DNA of 64,000 nucleotides, taken from Litoribacterium kuwaitense. GTDB lineage: Bacteria; Bacillota; Bacilli; Bacillales; DSM-28697. How positions within the stretch are numbered: the stretch's first letter is position 1; each line of letters begins with the position of its first letter. Position numbers and translations under genes: made by a program. Below, piece by piece: positions 53,541 through 64,000 of the stretch. The notes beneath the pieces are model-generated. The model saw nothing but the letters and a program-made list of their open reading frames with translations, was not told the DNA's origin and searched no databases. The stretch lies in assembly GCF_011058155.1 (NCBI RefSeq), contig NZ_JAALFC010000013.1:1-64000 (forward strand). Direction: 5' to 3'.

Positions 53541-54104
53541 TTACACCCTTAGCGCTCCCCGAAATCCTCTCGCACCATAGTAAGAATCTGCCCCATTGTG
53601 ATATACAAAGACACTGCCATAGCGAAAATCACCAAAGATCGCGCCACCGAGTTTTCTGATCTCTTCAGGTGTGTGCAGCCAGCTTGATGTTTTCGTATCG
53701 AAATTCCCTGTGTTCTGCAGCTCGCGGTATTGAGCTTCTGTTAAAATCTCGATGCCCATGGCGGCGGCCATGTCCATTGCGCTGTTTTCTGGTTTATATT
53801 TTTTTCTAGCATCCAGGGCTGCGCGGTCGTAACAAACTTTTCTGCGACCTTTAGGACTTTCTGCGGAACAATCATAAAAAGTCAATTCTCCAGTGTCCGC
53901 ATCATGACCAACCACGTCCGGTTCTCCTCCAGTGGCTTCCATTTCATAAAGAGACCATAATTTTTCAGCATGGGCTTCCAGCTTTGCTTGTACTTGCGCC
54001 CATTCAAGCTCCGGATGCCGATCCATGTTTTTCTCAAACCGTGCTTTCAAAGCGCTGAGCAGTTCTGCGCGTTGTTCTGGTGACAACTGTTTTTGATTGT
54101 TCAT
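53541..54104 (-). CDS. DUF4256 family protein
   Basis: A 187-residue soluble protein with conserved blocks ALKARFEKNMDRHPELEW, TFYDCSAESPKGRR and SSWLHTPEEIRKLGGAIFG, ending in YYGARGFRGALRV. These match the uncharacterised DUF4256 family. Function unknown. Codon choice (many GCG, CTG and CGC codons) looks richer in GC than the neighbours, which may hint at a separate origin for the DUF2200/DUF4256 pair; I did not measure it. Confidence 0.8.
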   Translation of the reverse strand: MNNQKQLSPEQRAELLSALKARFEKNMDRHPELEWAQVQAKLEAHAEKLWSLYEMEATGGEPDVVGHDADTGELTFYDCSAESPKGRRKVCYDRAALDARKKYKPENSAMDMAAAMGIEILTEAQYRELQNTGNFDTKTSSWLHTPEEIRKLGGAIFGDFRYGSVFVYHNGADSYYGARGFRGALRV

Positions 54105-54380
54105 ATTGAACCTCCCTCGATGTGATACACCAATGATTTGCGACGTTTATTGGAATGTCGAAAAAATTACACTCTCGACGCACTGCTTCTCATCTCAAAA
54201 AATCCCCAATTTCGATCTTTGGTCACTGCTTCCTATATTATTTTACGGCTGTCTTCATTCGTCGTGAAGTCGGCCATATTCGCGAATTCCATCTTTTGTT
54301 TGCTATGACCATACTTTTTCTTATCCATCTGCTTTTATACATTTTACCGGAACCGATTCAGCTAAATCCACATTTTTTAT

Positions 54381-54470
54381 TTATATATCAGCAAACACTT
54401 CATTGTTATAAATATCATAAGGCTTCTTGTATTTCCAACCAAGTATTTCAATGGCGTGTTGTTCATTCAT
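54381..54470 (-). pseudogene. N-terminal remnant of a GNAT acetyltransferase
   Basis: From the ATG at 54470 a 29-codon frame begins MNEQHAIEILGWKYKKPYD, which resembles the start of a GNAT family (short EILGWRYEPPYD-type N-terminus), and stops at 54381. No intact continuation was found downstream to 54105. The 370-nt gap therefore seems to hold a decayed gene. An open plus-strand frame across the same bases (54155-54481) looks like a shadow. Confidence 0.4.
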
Positions 54471-54477
54471 TGTCTGT

Positions 54478-55065
54478 TTAAATAGTGCATGACTCATGTT
54501 CCCTTTCTCGTTTTGGCGGAGTCTCCGCATTTAAAAGACTATTCTCTCCATCCGCATCGTCGTCTTTAAGATTCAACGTCTTTAAGACAGCCTCATCAAA
54601 AGGAAAGCTTTCCTGTTTGGCCTTCTCTTTAAGTGTTGCTAATGCTTTAATGGCATTGTCTTTTAGTGCAGCGGGGTAATGATACGTTTGACTATTCATT
54701 GTAAACTCTTCTTCGTCCACAACCTTCCAATCCTCATTGCTTTCCTTCACCAAGTCTAAGTCTAAATCGACGAAGCTCAGTTCGTCGTTTCTAATCACAG
54801 ACGGCATGGCAACATTACAGTAATATGAGATGATTTTTCCTTGCTCAAGTTCCATAGCGACTGTTTACCACTCTTTCAATGAGAACAACTCAAGGGATGT
54901 GTTATCAATCGTAAAAACTTTATTCTTTGAATGGTGAACTAAATTTCTTCCAGGTTTGCATAGGACTAATACATACTCATCTGTGTGTTCGAGCATTTCC
55001 GCTGTCCATTCATAATGTATATTATCCGCGTATTTCAATGCTTTTATCTTGATCCGTTTTCCCAT
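54478..55065 (-). pseudogene. DUF402 (YgaC-like) gene split by an in-frame TAA
   Basis: Residues 1-66 from the ATG at 55065 (ALKYADNIHYEWTAEMLEHT, KPGRNLVHHSKNKVFTIDN) and the following 125 residues (GKIISYYCNVAMPS, FVDLDLDLVKESNEDWKVVDE) are the two halves of one DUF402 protein in the same frame. They are separated by TAA at 54867-54865 after SLKEW. Relatives have an aromatic residue such as Tyr there, so one base change explains the break. The DUF402 fold acts on nucleoside phosphate or related phosphoesters. Re-initiation at the ATG at 54855 is possible but would give half a barrel. Confidence 0.8.
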
Positions 55066-55241
55066 AAGATTTCACCTATTCTTAACCCAGTGTTGAGATG
55101 GGAAAGTGACACTCATGACAACCTTCCCCACCTCTTTTTCGCTACATCGTTACAGTTTAAAGAACTGTATCTCAAACCCACATGTCACAAGAGTACAGGG
55201 TTTTAACATGACGAAAGAAGAGGCGAACCGCTCTAAATGTT

Positions 55242-55706
55242 TCACAACGATTTGTCCATGACCATAAACATGCCTGTCATCCCTGGTGGATGGTCTTCAA
55301 AGCCCATTTTTTCGTAAAATGCTTCTTTCCCATGTGATGCAAATAATCCGACGAAGGCGCCTTCAGAACAATGACCTTTTATATAGGTAAGCATTTTCTT
55401 CATCATGTTCTTACCGATGCCCCGATGTTGATGCTCAGGGAGCACAGCAACATCTTGGATATAGAAGTACATCGCGCCATCGCCAACAATTCGCCCCATG
55501 CCGATGACTTTTCCCTCACTGATGGCAACGACACAATAGACAGAATTAGCAATTGACTGTTCAGTCATCTCTAAATCCACTTCTCCCCAACCAACCGCTT
55601 CCCCTAACGCTTGATGTTCCAAAACAGTTGGAGGACGTTCGATCATTTTGTATTGGCTACTTAACGTATAAACCACCTCTTTTAAAAATTGGTGATGTTG
55701 ATACAT
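55242..55706 (-). CDS. GNAT family N-acetyltransferase
   Basis: Acetyl-CoA-dependent acetyltransferase of 154 residues. The cofactor-binding motif A is VLPEHQHRGIGKNMMKKML and motif B ends AFYEKMGFEDHPPGM. Blocks SVYCVVAISEGKVIGMGRIVGDG and MYFYIQDVAV are typical of a small Bacillus GNAT subgroup. The first 20 residues may be an extension, since an internal ATG (55646) would suit the family start, but neither has a strong ribosome site. Substrate unknown. Confidence 0.83.
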   Translation of the reverse strand: MYQHHQFLKEVVYTLSSQYKMIERPPTVLEHQALGEAVGWGEVDLEMTEQSIANSVYCVVAISEGKVIGMGRIVGDGAMYFYIQDVAVLPEHQHRGIGKNMMKKMLTYIKGHCSEGAFVGLFASHGKEAFYEKMGFEDHPPGMTGMFMVMDKSL

Positions 55707-55729
55707 ACCAAACTCTAGCTATCTCTTTT

Positions 55730-56446
55730 TTATTGTTGATTATAGAACTCCGATTTAATACGTTCCAGATAACCATTTTCTTCTTCATTCTCTTTTTGAG
55801 GATATTTCTTCATTAAAACTGGTATAAGCTTATTCCATAAAGTATCCATAACATATATATCCCGGTCAAAACGATAATCCAATTCTGCAGAAGTCAAACC
55901 TAGAGCTTTAGCATATGCTTCCTTTTCCTCTGATTTTACATTAACAATATGAGCATCAATATATTGCGTAACCTCATCTTCAGAAACAGTTACACCATAT
56001 ACTTCTTCAGCGATAGACAATGCTTTAGCATAGTGATTTACATACTCTTTAGCAAGCATGTTTACATTCGTTTGATTAGCATTAGAAAGCTTATTTTCAA
56101 CATTTAAACGAAATATCGTTTTATCAACACTTAATAAATTTTTGAAATATTCATCATCAATCATATGATCTTTCATGGATATGCTTTTCTGATTAGGCTT
56201 ACTACGAATCTCTTTAATTTCAGAGGATACTTTAGACATTGATTTTAATTCTTCAGCTACAATCGCATCTATTTTCGTAAAGTCGACATCTAAAACCTCT
56301 GTGTCTTTAGTTTCTTTTGGCTTATTATTAATCATTTCTCTTTCATTTTGAGCACCATCAACAAACTTACCACCAAACCCGACAACCATTACAGTGATTA
56401 CTAGAGCTCCAAAAACCCATATCATTTTTTACTTTTTAGCATTCAT
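55730..56446 (-). pseudogene. membrane-anchored helical protein with in-frame TAA at codon 6
   Basis: A 231-residue frame starts at ATG 56425 with one membrane anchor (about 2-20). Acidic and helical sequence follows, reminiscent of the N-terminal chaperone part of SurA/PrsA-type proteins but without a parvulin domain. In the same frame, 21 nt upstream, ATG 56446 follows AGGAAGG and begins M-N-A-K-K, then TAA at 56431-56429, then K-M-I-W. A change of AAA to TAA would explain this. The ATG at 56425 has no ribosome site of its own, so expression is doubtful. Family not recognised. Confidence 0.55.
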
Positions 56447-57245
56447 AAAACCTTCCTAAATCGTTTTGTAAATGCTTTTGTACCGCCATTAATAGATCCT
56501 ATATTTTCAAACAACTCATTGTCATAGTTGTTCATAGATACATATGCTTCTTACTATCACTCACACGTCCCTGATTTGAAGTTTTCCAAGGACCTCTATG
56601 ATAAAATGCATACTTATTTGATCGATCCCACTGCAAGGCGACACGGTTTCTAATACACATCCAGAAAAATGATGCGATCTAAACGTAAAACCAACAAGCA
56701 TACTATACGGGATATAAGGGTCCCTAAATCATGGCGTATTGAAATGAGTATGATGGCCTGCAAACTACAATCCTTTTCTAGTAAAATCCCAAAAAACCCT
56801 ATAAGTAAAATAGATCGAGAAGAAATAGTAAAAGACACCTTTCCATACAGATGATTTTACTATTTCTGTGAAACGCAAATCACCTGTATTTGTATGTCCC
56901 GACGTATCATGTCGATCACTCCTTTACGATTCGATTCATTCAATTATACGATAAATAATAATATTCAGTCATATATTTCAGTGAAATATGCTTATCACTT
57001 TTCGCATTAAGGAGCATTTTCGTATATTTTTTTGCCAGTGCATGTTGTAGTTGTAAAGGTGCGATCAATATTCGTTCAACATTAAAGCGAAAGCACACAG
57101 CGTTATTCAGGAATATTCCGTATGAAAGTCATGCTAGTTTGCATTGTCGCTATTTTAGAAAAACAATATTGCCATAATTTATTATTGGATAATAATACAT
57201 TTTGACTTATAATAATAAGCACCAAGAACCGCTGGAGGCTTTTTT
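56447..57245. other. long non-coding region before the YjiH-type gene
   Basis: About 800 AT-rich bases. A 61-codon plus-strand frame (56669-56854) is basic and featureless, and I do not call it a gene. Inverted repeat arms lie at 56821-56867. Near 57170, TTGCCA with ATAATA about 17 nt further on could be the promoter of the downstream gene. Confidence 0.4.
56821..56867. repeat. 13-bp inverted repeat
   Basis: AGAAATAGTAAAA (56821-56833) and TTTTACTATTTCT (56855-56867) are exact complements 21 nt apart, in a region with no gene. It could be a terminator of a lost gene or an IS-end relic. Confidence 0.6.
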
Positions 57246-58595
57246 ATGAAAAACAACAATTATTCGATACTGGATCATATTAAATTTATTATCCCCTCTC
57301 TCATTGGTGTGTTTTTATTTATGACACCAATGAAAACCGGTGATGGGTTCACGATTCCCATTGCCATTCTTGCCGGCAATGTTCAATCATTATTGGCTGA
57401 TCAGCTCTCGGCCATTATGATGGTGATGATCGTCTTCACAGCTATAATGACGGTGATCGTTCGGTTTCTCGGCAAAGAAAAGCTGGACCGAACGCCTTTT
57501 TTCCAACAGCTTTTTTATGTGAATGCGTTTTGGACGCTCACAAGAGTTATTGCTGCTATCTTTGCTGTTATGGTGTTTTTCCGCATAGGACCTGAGTTTA
57601 TCCATAGTGATAATACTGGTCAAATGCTTTTAGGAGATTTATTACATGTGTTATTTAGTGTCTTTTTATTTGCAGGGTTGTTTTTGCCATTACTGATGAA
57701 CTTTGGCCTGTTGGAGCTGTTCGGCACATTGATGACGAGGGTTATGCGTCCTTTGTTTCGACTACCTGGTCGCGCATCGATCGATTCCTTAGCTTCTTGG
57801 GTAGGTGATGGAACCATTGGTGTATTAATTACAAGTAAGCAATATGAAAACGGCTATTACACAAAACGGGAAGCCGCTGTGATTGGAACGACTTTTTCTG
57901 TGGTCTCGATCACCTTTTCTTTAGTCATCATTTCTAAAGTGGGTCTTGAGCATATGTTCCTCCCATTTTATGGAACAGTTTTTGCGGCTGGATTGGTTGC
58001 TGCCTTGATCATGCCACGAATTCCTCCACTGTCTAAAAAAGCAGATACGTATATCAGTGAAGAGGCAGAAGGGCTTTCGGAAGACATACCAGCTGGTGAC
58101 AATATTTTTTCATTCAGCTATAAAAAGGCATTAGACCGTGCCAAGCAAGAAAAAAGTGTGTATAAGTTAGTGAAAGAAGGCGGACAAAATATTTTGGACA
58201 TGTGGATGGCAGTAGCTCCCATCGTTATGGCCTTTGGACTTATCGCACTGATTGTTGCCGAAACAACCCCTGTCTTCCAGTGGTTAGGCATGCCATTTGT
58301 TCCTTTGCTAGAGCTATTACAAATCCCTTATGCCGAAGAAGCATCTGAAACGATTTTAGTCGGCTTTGCAGATATGTTTTTACCTTCGATTTTAGCCTCA
58401 TCGATTGAAGCGGAGATCACACGTTTCATCATTGCGGCACTATCCGTCACGCAGTTGATTTATATGTCGGAGGTCGGCGGGTTATTAATTGGGTCCAAAG
58501 TGCCCGTGTCCTTTAAAGATTTGGTCGTAATCTTCTTACTGCGTACATTAATCACTTTACCTGTCATTGCACTCATCGCGCATATCATCTTTTAA
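57246..58595 (+). CDS. YjiH-type nucleoside-recognition (Gate) membrane protein
   Basis: A 449-residue inner-membrane protein with about ten hydrophobic segments, resembling the YjiH family and containing Gate (nucleoside recognition) domains, also found in SpoVS/SpmA-like and FeoB-like proteins. Blocks include PLFRLPGRASIDSLASWVGDG and TIGVLITSKQYENGYYTKREA, where the GDGTIG and YTxREA motifs are typical. Transport of a nucleoside or similar solute is possible but unproven. GGAGG lies seven bases before the ATG. Monocistronic with its own terminator. Confidence 0.83.
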   Translation: MKNNNYSILDHIKFIIPSLIGVFLFMTPMKTGDGFTIPIAILAGNVQSLLADQLSAIMMVMIVFTAIMTVIVRFLGKEKLDRTPFFQQLFYVNAFWTLTRVIAAIFAVMVFFRIGPEFIHSDNTGQMLLGDLLHVLFSVFLFAGLFLPLLMNFGLLELFGTLMTRVMRPLFRLPGRASIDSLASWVGDGTIGVLITSKQYENGYYTKREAAVIGTTFSVVSITFSLVIISKVGLEHMFLPFYGTVFAAGLVAALIMPRIPPLSKKADTYISEEAEGLSEDIPAGDNIFSFSYKKALDRAKQEKSVYKLVKEGGQNILDMWMAVAPIVMAFGLIALIVAETTPVFQWLGMPFVPLLELLQIPYAEEASETILVGFADMFLPSILASSIEAEITRFIIAALSVTQLIYMSEVGGLLIGSKVPVSFKDLVVIFLLRTLITLPVIALIAHIIF

Positions 58596-58601
58596 ATGAA
58601 G

Positions 58602-58649
58602 AAAACTTAGCTTTTCGCCAAAATGTTATGGTGAGAGCTAAGTTTTTTT
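58602..58649 (+). terminator. terminator after the YjiH-type gene
   Basis: AAAACTTAGCT pairs with AGCTAAGTTTT (11 bp), with an inner CC/GG pairing, and runs into a T-tract, 7 nt after the stop. Confidence 0.85.
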
Positions 58650-58914
58650 ACGATAAAGCCTAGAGATTTATGCTTTTGTGTAGGTGTTACAAACAAAAAA
58701 CGCTTTTAAATCTCATACACTCTTTAGTTTAAGTGAATCCTTCACTATTACATGTCACTTGAAAAAATTAGCCGTGCCTATAAAATTGATAACATGAATG
58801 CTACTCAAAACCTAAGGATTTATAAAAAGGGTCATTGGAGTATATCTGCGTAGGGACTTATACTTTTATATTCAGCTTCTCTGAAATCCTGCATCACTCT
58901 CCAATCTATCCAAT

Positions 58915-58952
58915 AAAAAAACAGACATAGCCTCCTCAGAGCTGCATCTGTT
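58915..58952 (-). terminator. probable terminator of ctaB
   Basis: On the minus strand AACAGA and TCTGTT close an imperfect CAG/CTG-containing stem that runs into seven T, about 140 nt after the ctaB stop. The gap 58650-59094 shows nothing else. Confidence 0.6.
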
Positions 58953-59094
58953 TCAACGTCGTGTATTTCAAGAGGAAACCCCAGCGATGCTTGCATTAAG
59001 CAGAAGACGTTCCCTTAGTTTGCCATGAGTAGGTATAACATAAAACAAGTTTCCCTACGTATTAACGAAAGCTGCGCCTTTACCAATCAGATGA

Positions 59095-60000
59095 TTAAAA
59101 TAGAGCAATCTCAAATAGCATCGTTAATAAAGAAAGCACAAGGAAATAAAGAGAAAGTCGAAAGTTGCTCGAAGCCCATCTCGCTTCATTTTTTGTAAAC
59201 AACCCTTGTAGACATGCGATGAACCAAACGATTAACAGTATACTAGAAATGGTCAAATATCCTACGCCAACGTAATTATAATCAAATAACAAATAGTTAA
59301 TGAAAAACAAGCTTACAACATACGGCAGCATCTGGATTTTTGTGCGTGATACACCTTTTATAACAGGGAGTAGTGGATATCCTGCTGCTCGGTATTCTTC
59401 TTTTTTCAAAATCCCAAGTGACCAAAAATGCGGTGGTTGCCATAAAAAAAGAAATAAGAATAATAGCCACGCCCCGGGCTCCAACTCATTTGAAAAACCA
59501 CAGTAGCCGATCATTGGTGGCATAGATCCAGAAATACCTCCGATTGAAGTACTCCAGGTTGATGTTGGTTTAAGCCAAGCCGTATAGATCACTACATAAA
59601 AAAAAAGTCCAATGAAGCCTAAGACCGCGCTTAATGGGTTAACGAAAATATACAAAGTAGCCATTCCAACAAACCCCGTCAAAATCCCAACGATCAATAC
59701 ATTCCTTGGCCTCAATCGTCCACTCGGTAACGGGCGATCACGAGTCCGCTCCATTTTTAAATCTCGTACACGATCCAAAAAATTATTTAACATCGAAGCA
59801 GACGCAACAACGAATGTTGTGCCAAACATAATGAATATTAAAGCTAAGTCATCAAACTGCAATCTTGAAGCGAGACCATAACCAGCAAACGCACAAAATA
59901 AATTAGAAGCCAAAATTCCTGGTTTAGTTATAGAAATCCAATCTCTCCATGGTTGGTTTTCTATGAACGATTGGTCTAAGGCTCCACTGCTGTTCTGCAT
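59095..60000 (-). CDS. ctaB: protoheme IX farnesyltransferase
   Basis: UbiA-family membrane enzyme of 301 residues, making heme O from protoheme and farnesyl diphosphate for heme-copper oxidases. The first aspartate-rich motif is NNFLDRVRDLKMERTRDRPL (about 77-96 from this start) and nine hydrophobic segments follow. The start ATG at 60000 lies six bases after GAGGTGG; an ATG five codons earlier has a weaker site. No ctaA or oxidase gene is adjacent, so this is an orphan, perhaps a second copy. The tRNA-Cys gene lies 37 nt upstream on the same strand. Confidence 0.93.
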   Translation of the reverse strand: MQNSSGALDQSFIENQPWRDWISITKPGILASNLFCAFAGYGLASRLQFDDLALIFIMFGTTFVVASASMLNNFLDRVRDLKMERTRDRPLPSGRLRPRNVLIVGILTGFVGMATLYIFVNPLSAVLGFIGLFFYVVIYTAWLKPTSTWSTSIGGISGSMPPMIGYCGFSNELEPGAWLLFLFLFLWQPPHFWSLGILKKEEYRAAGYPLLPVIKGVSRTKIQMLPYVVSLFFINYLLFDYNYVGVGYLTISSILLIVWFIACLQGLFTKNEARWASSNFRLSLYFLVLSLLTMLFEIALF

Positions 60001-60036
60001 TTTGTTCCACCTCATATCTTCCAGAAAAAATAATGT

Positions 60037-60110
60037 TGGAGGAGGTATCTGGATTCGAACCAGAAGTCAGGGTTTTGCCGACCCTTGCCTTACCTTTTGG
60101 CTATACCTCC
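60037..60110 (-). tRNA. tRNA-Cys (anticodon GCA) with G33
   Basis: A 74-nt cloverleaf. The acceptor stem GGAGGTA/TACCTCC is perfect, the discriminator is U73 as expected for tRNA-Cys, and CCA is encoded. D-arm GCC/GGC with GG in the loop; anticodon stem AGGGT/ACCCT; T-arm TCTGG/CCAGA with TTCGAAT. The anticodon loop reads CGGCAAA, so the anticodon is GCA but position 33 is G, not the near-universal U. The next nearest tRNA-Cys loops in Bacilli read CTGCAAA. Confidence 0.9.
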
Positions 60111-60400
60111 ACGGGAAATGATGAACTAATGATTCTTGGTAGTTCAATCTTATCCATTTTCTTTCATAGGATCAATACTAACAATGATATAATAACGATT
60201 AGTTTTGCCTATGATTAAAATTCTCCATCTCAAATGGATATTTGGACTATCGTTTCTGTCGGTATACCTTTTTCCGGTTCCTTCAATGAATCAATCAAGA
60301 ACTATAATGATTCCTTTTGACATAACGCATTCAGCGAATCAACTTATATGAGACCCCAAAGAAGTTTAATCTTTTTTCACTAGTCATACTCATTTAGGAA
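60111..60400. other. AT-rich gap between tRNA-Cys and the HAD remnant
   Basis: About 290 bases with no gene, terminator or RNA motif that I could support. The promoter of the tRNA should lie here, on the minus strand, but no clear -35/-10 pair was chosen. Confidence 0.35.
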
Positions 60401-60520
60401 TCAAATTGACCTGGGTACTTCCTTTCCTTTCTTCTCTTTAAAATTGCTGCAATGCAAAAATGATCGCTTCACTGACTGAAGAAGAATTCCCTCCACATCA
60501 AATACAACGGCTTGCACCAT
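60401..60520 (-). pseudogene. N-terminal remnant of a HAD-like hydrolase
   Basis: From the ATG at 60520, with AAAGAGG upstream, the frame reads MVQAVVFDVEGILLQSV. This is close to the start of a HAD hydrolase (VVFDVDGVLLD type, but with E for the second aspartate of motif I). It then loses similarity and stops at 60401 after 39 codons. It looks like the stump of a gene beside the divergent LysR gene. Confidence 0.4.
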
Positions 60521-60643
60521 GGTAATAACCTCTTTTTTCCACAGACAAAGCTCACGATAAATGATTAGCAATCCAATATCATTTACCGTATAATAATTAA
60601 AAAAACCTATCATTATATGTTATATCCCCAAGGAGGAAATCAA

Positions 60644-61537
60644 GTGGAGCTGAAGCAATTGGAATACTTCATGACTTTAAGTCAGGAATTGCACTTTACC
60701 CGCGCGGCCGAAAAACTCGGCATTACTCAACCTTCACTTAGCCAGCAAATTCGGTTGCTTGAACACGAGATCGGCATGCCTCTCTTTGATCGCGTTGGCA
60801 AGAAAACAATGATGACCGAAGCAGGTCGAGCGTTGTTACATCATGGATATAATGTGTTTCATGAACTCTCACAAGCGCAGGCAGCCATCAGTGAACTACA
60901 AGGTTTAAAGAGAGGTACATTGAAAATTGGCGCGCTTCTGACCGTTGTTAATTATTTGCTTCCTCCAACTGTGATGGAATTCCATAACAGTTATCCCAAT
61001 GTAGAGCTTTCTGTACTTGGGTTGCGAACCGGTGATATCTATGACGGACTGCTGCAAAATGAGCTTGATCTGGGAATTGTTTTTTTACCAATGATGCATG
61101 AAGATCTTGAAACTATCCCACTTTATGAGGAAAATCTTGCCCTTGCGGTAGCTAAAGACCATCCCATCGCCAAAGCAGCGTTTGTCACACTTGATATTTT
61201 AAAAGAAACGCCCTCTGTTCTACTGCCGAATACTTATTTTTTACGACAAGTCATTGATGATCAATGTCGATCACTAGCATTCACGCCCCAACCAGTGCTA
61301 GAAATGACAACAATGGAATCGATCATAACAATGGTTGGCAATGGCGTCGGCGTGACTATTCTGCCAAGAGGTTACTTAGATTATATTCATAATCCTCAAA
61401 TTTGTACGATTCCGCTAAAAAGCCCGGTACTCACGACACAAATTGGTGTCGTATATCGTAAAAATAAACATTTATGTGCAGCCAGTCGTGTATTCATGGA
61501 ACAATTGGTTGCGACGGTAAAGAGCAGAAACTTTTAA
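60644..61537 (+). CDS. LysR-family transcriptional regulator
   Basis: A 297-residue regulator. N-terminal helix-turn-helix (LHFTRAAEKLGITQPSLSQQ, about 18-37), then a periplasmic-binding-protein-like effector domain (90-297) with LDLGIVFLPMMHEDL and GNGVGVTILPRGYL. The GTG at 60644 follows AAGGAGG at seven bases and gives the usual VELKQLEYFMTL start; an upstream ATG in frame is rejected. The likely target is nearby: either the HAD remnant or the convergent-side operon at 61876-64000. Effector unknown. Confidence 0.88.
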   Translation: MELKQLEYFMTLSQELHFTRAAEKLGITQPSLSQQIRLLEHEIGMPLFDRVGKKTMMTEAGRALLHHGYNVFHELSQAQAAISELQGLKRGTLKIGALLTVVNYLLPPTVMEFHNSYPNVELSVLGLRTGDIYDGLLQNELDLGIVFLPMMHEDLETIPLYEENLALAVAKDHPIAKAAFVTLDILKETPSVLLPNTYFLRQVIDDQCRSLAFTPQPVLEMTTMESIITMVGNGVGVTILPRGYLDYIHNPQICTIPLKSPVLTTQIGVVYRKNKHLCAASRVFMEQLVATVKSRNF

Positions 61538-61875
61538 GTCGTTCTACTTTCAGTAATACTACAGATATTAGACTTTTTGTCATTCCTGCGGAAACACTCG
61601 ATAGACTCCCCGTTATTGATAATTAGCCTTTTGATCAATGTCATTCCTCCCACTTCCTAAAGGTGGAGCTCCAGGGCGAGAGGAAGGGCAGCGAACTCTC
61701 TGACAACAGGGAAATAGCAGATAACTTAGCGGCTTCTATTTGGTAGACCGCAGCTTGCGTAGAAAACCAACTAACCGCCCATCTCCTTTTCCTTTTAATA
61801 AAAATTCTCTTCGTCGCCCATCATAGGTAAGAGTGCATTATTTTTATAACCAACTCATTCCCCTTTATGAACAGC
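61538..61875. other. gap with possible mobile-element relic
   Basis: About 340 bases. No gene seen. CTCC-CAC and GTG-GAG halves around TTCCTAAAG (61648-61668), with GC-rich sequence on the downstream side, resemble the hairpin end of an IS200/IS605-type element, but no transposase or TnpB frame is nearby. Weak. Confidence 0.3.

Positions 61876-64000
<2,125 letters not shown>

Noticed and set aside
54155-54481. Open plus-strand frame of 108 codons
   Set aside because: No ribosome site, odd composition, and it lies opposite a GNAT-like remnant; taken as a shadow.
56669-56854. Basic 61-codon plus-strand frame
   Set aside because: No ribosome site and no recognisable family.
61648-61668. Possible IS200/IS605 right-end hairpin
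   Set aside because: No transposase or TnpB remnant nearby and the stem is short; kept only as a weak remark.

Overview
The window reads as chromosome of an endospore-forming member of the Bacillaceae. The evidence is the spore photoproduct lyase pair splAB, two complete GerA-type germinant-receptor operons, a collagen-like spore-surface protein, Bacillus-type Shine-Dalgarno sites (AAGGAGG with many GTG and TTG starts), a T-box and sigma-G-like promoters. A large CPA1 cation/proton antiporter and the general gene set fit an alkaliphilic or halotolerant Bacillus relative (Shouchella/Alkalihalobacillus-like); that placement is inference. No rRNA, prophage or CRISPR array was seen, and the only tRNA is one tRNA-Cys.

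Layout. 1-2962: a decayed fragment, splAB, and the thiol-oxidase pair bdbDC. 3089-7850: an acetyl-esterase and a gerA-gerB-gerC operon. 7924-11997: two ABC-F ATPases, the first behind a leader that looks like a ribosome-sensing transcription attenuator. 12167-19684: antiporter, broken nucleotidase, HelD-like helicase, zinc dehydrogenase, histidine phosphatase and a papain-like protein. 20005-25380: cytidine-deaminase-like enzyme, collagen-like spore protein, interrupted NUDIX gene, VOC protein, and a frameshifted methionyl-tRNA synthetase behind a Met T-box. 25478-29206: a second germinant-receptor operon in the order B-A-C. 29376-37659: a 1280-residue S-layer-anchored protein beside a hybrid kinase with two kinase cores and a response regulator with a BTAD-type output. 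37977-39479: malate:quinone oxidoreductase. 40083-48139: a ten-gene carbon-phosphorus lyase operon. 48398-51542: pflBA. 51785-60110: a PAS/chemoreceptor-like protein, small DUF and GNAT genes (several decayed), a YjiH-type membrane protein, an orphan ctaB and tRNA-Cys. 60644-64000: a LysR regulator and an operon of a GSA-aminomutase-like protein (partial), a SufS-type cysteine desulfurase and a broken glutamine amidotransferase.

How the genes work together. The phn operon (PHP protein, hexapeptide acetyltransferase, phnF, phnG, H, I, J, K, M, L) should release phosphate from phosphonates. It lacks phnN and phnP, and its first gene encodes a PHP-domain phosphoesterase that could be the one-enzyme replacement known as PhnPP. 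Its promoter carries three TTWACA-like repeats at 11-bp steps (a Pho box) followed by a 16-bp palindrome that could be the PhnF operator. pflBA, divergent from phn, has a Rex/Fnr-like dyad across its -35 region. The kinase/regulator pair and the S-layer protein share an exact 15-bp upstream motif, which suggests co-regulation.

A striking theme is gene decay. An in-frame stop or a frameshift interrupts recognisable genes at about 14.3 kb (nucleotidase), 21.28 kb (NUDIX), 24.2 kb (metG), 54.87 kb (DUF402), 56.43 kb (membrane-anchored protein) and 61.96 kb (amidotransferase). Short remnants lie near 0.1-0.3, 54.4 and 60.5 kb. These may be true pseudogenes or, for the indels, sequencing errors; raw reads would decide.
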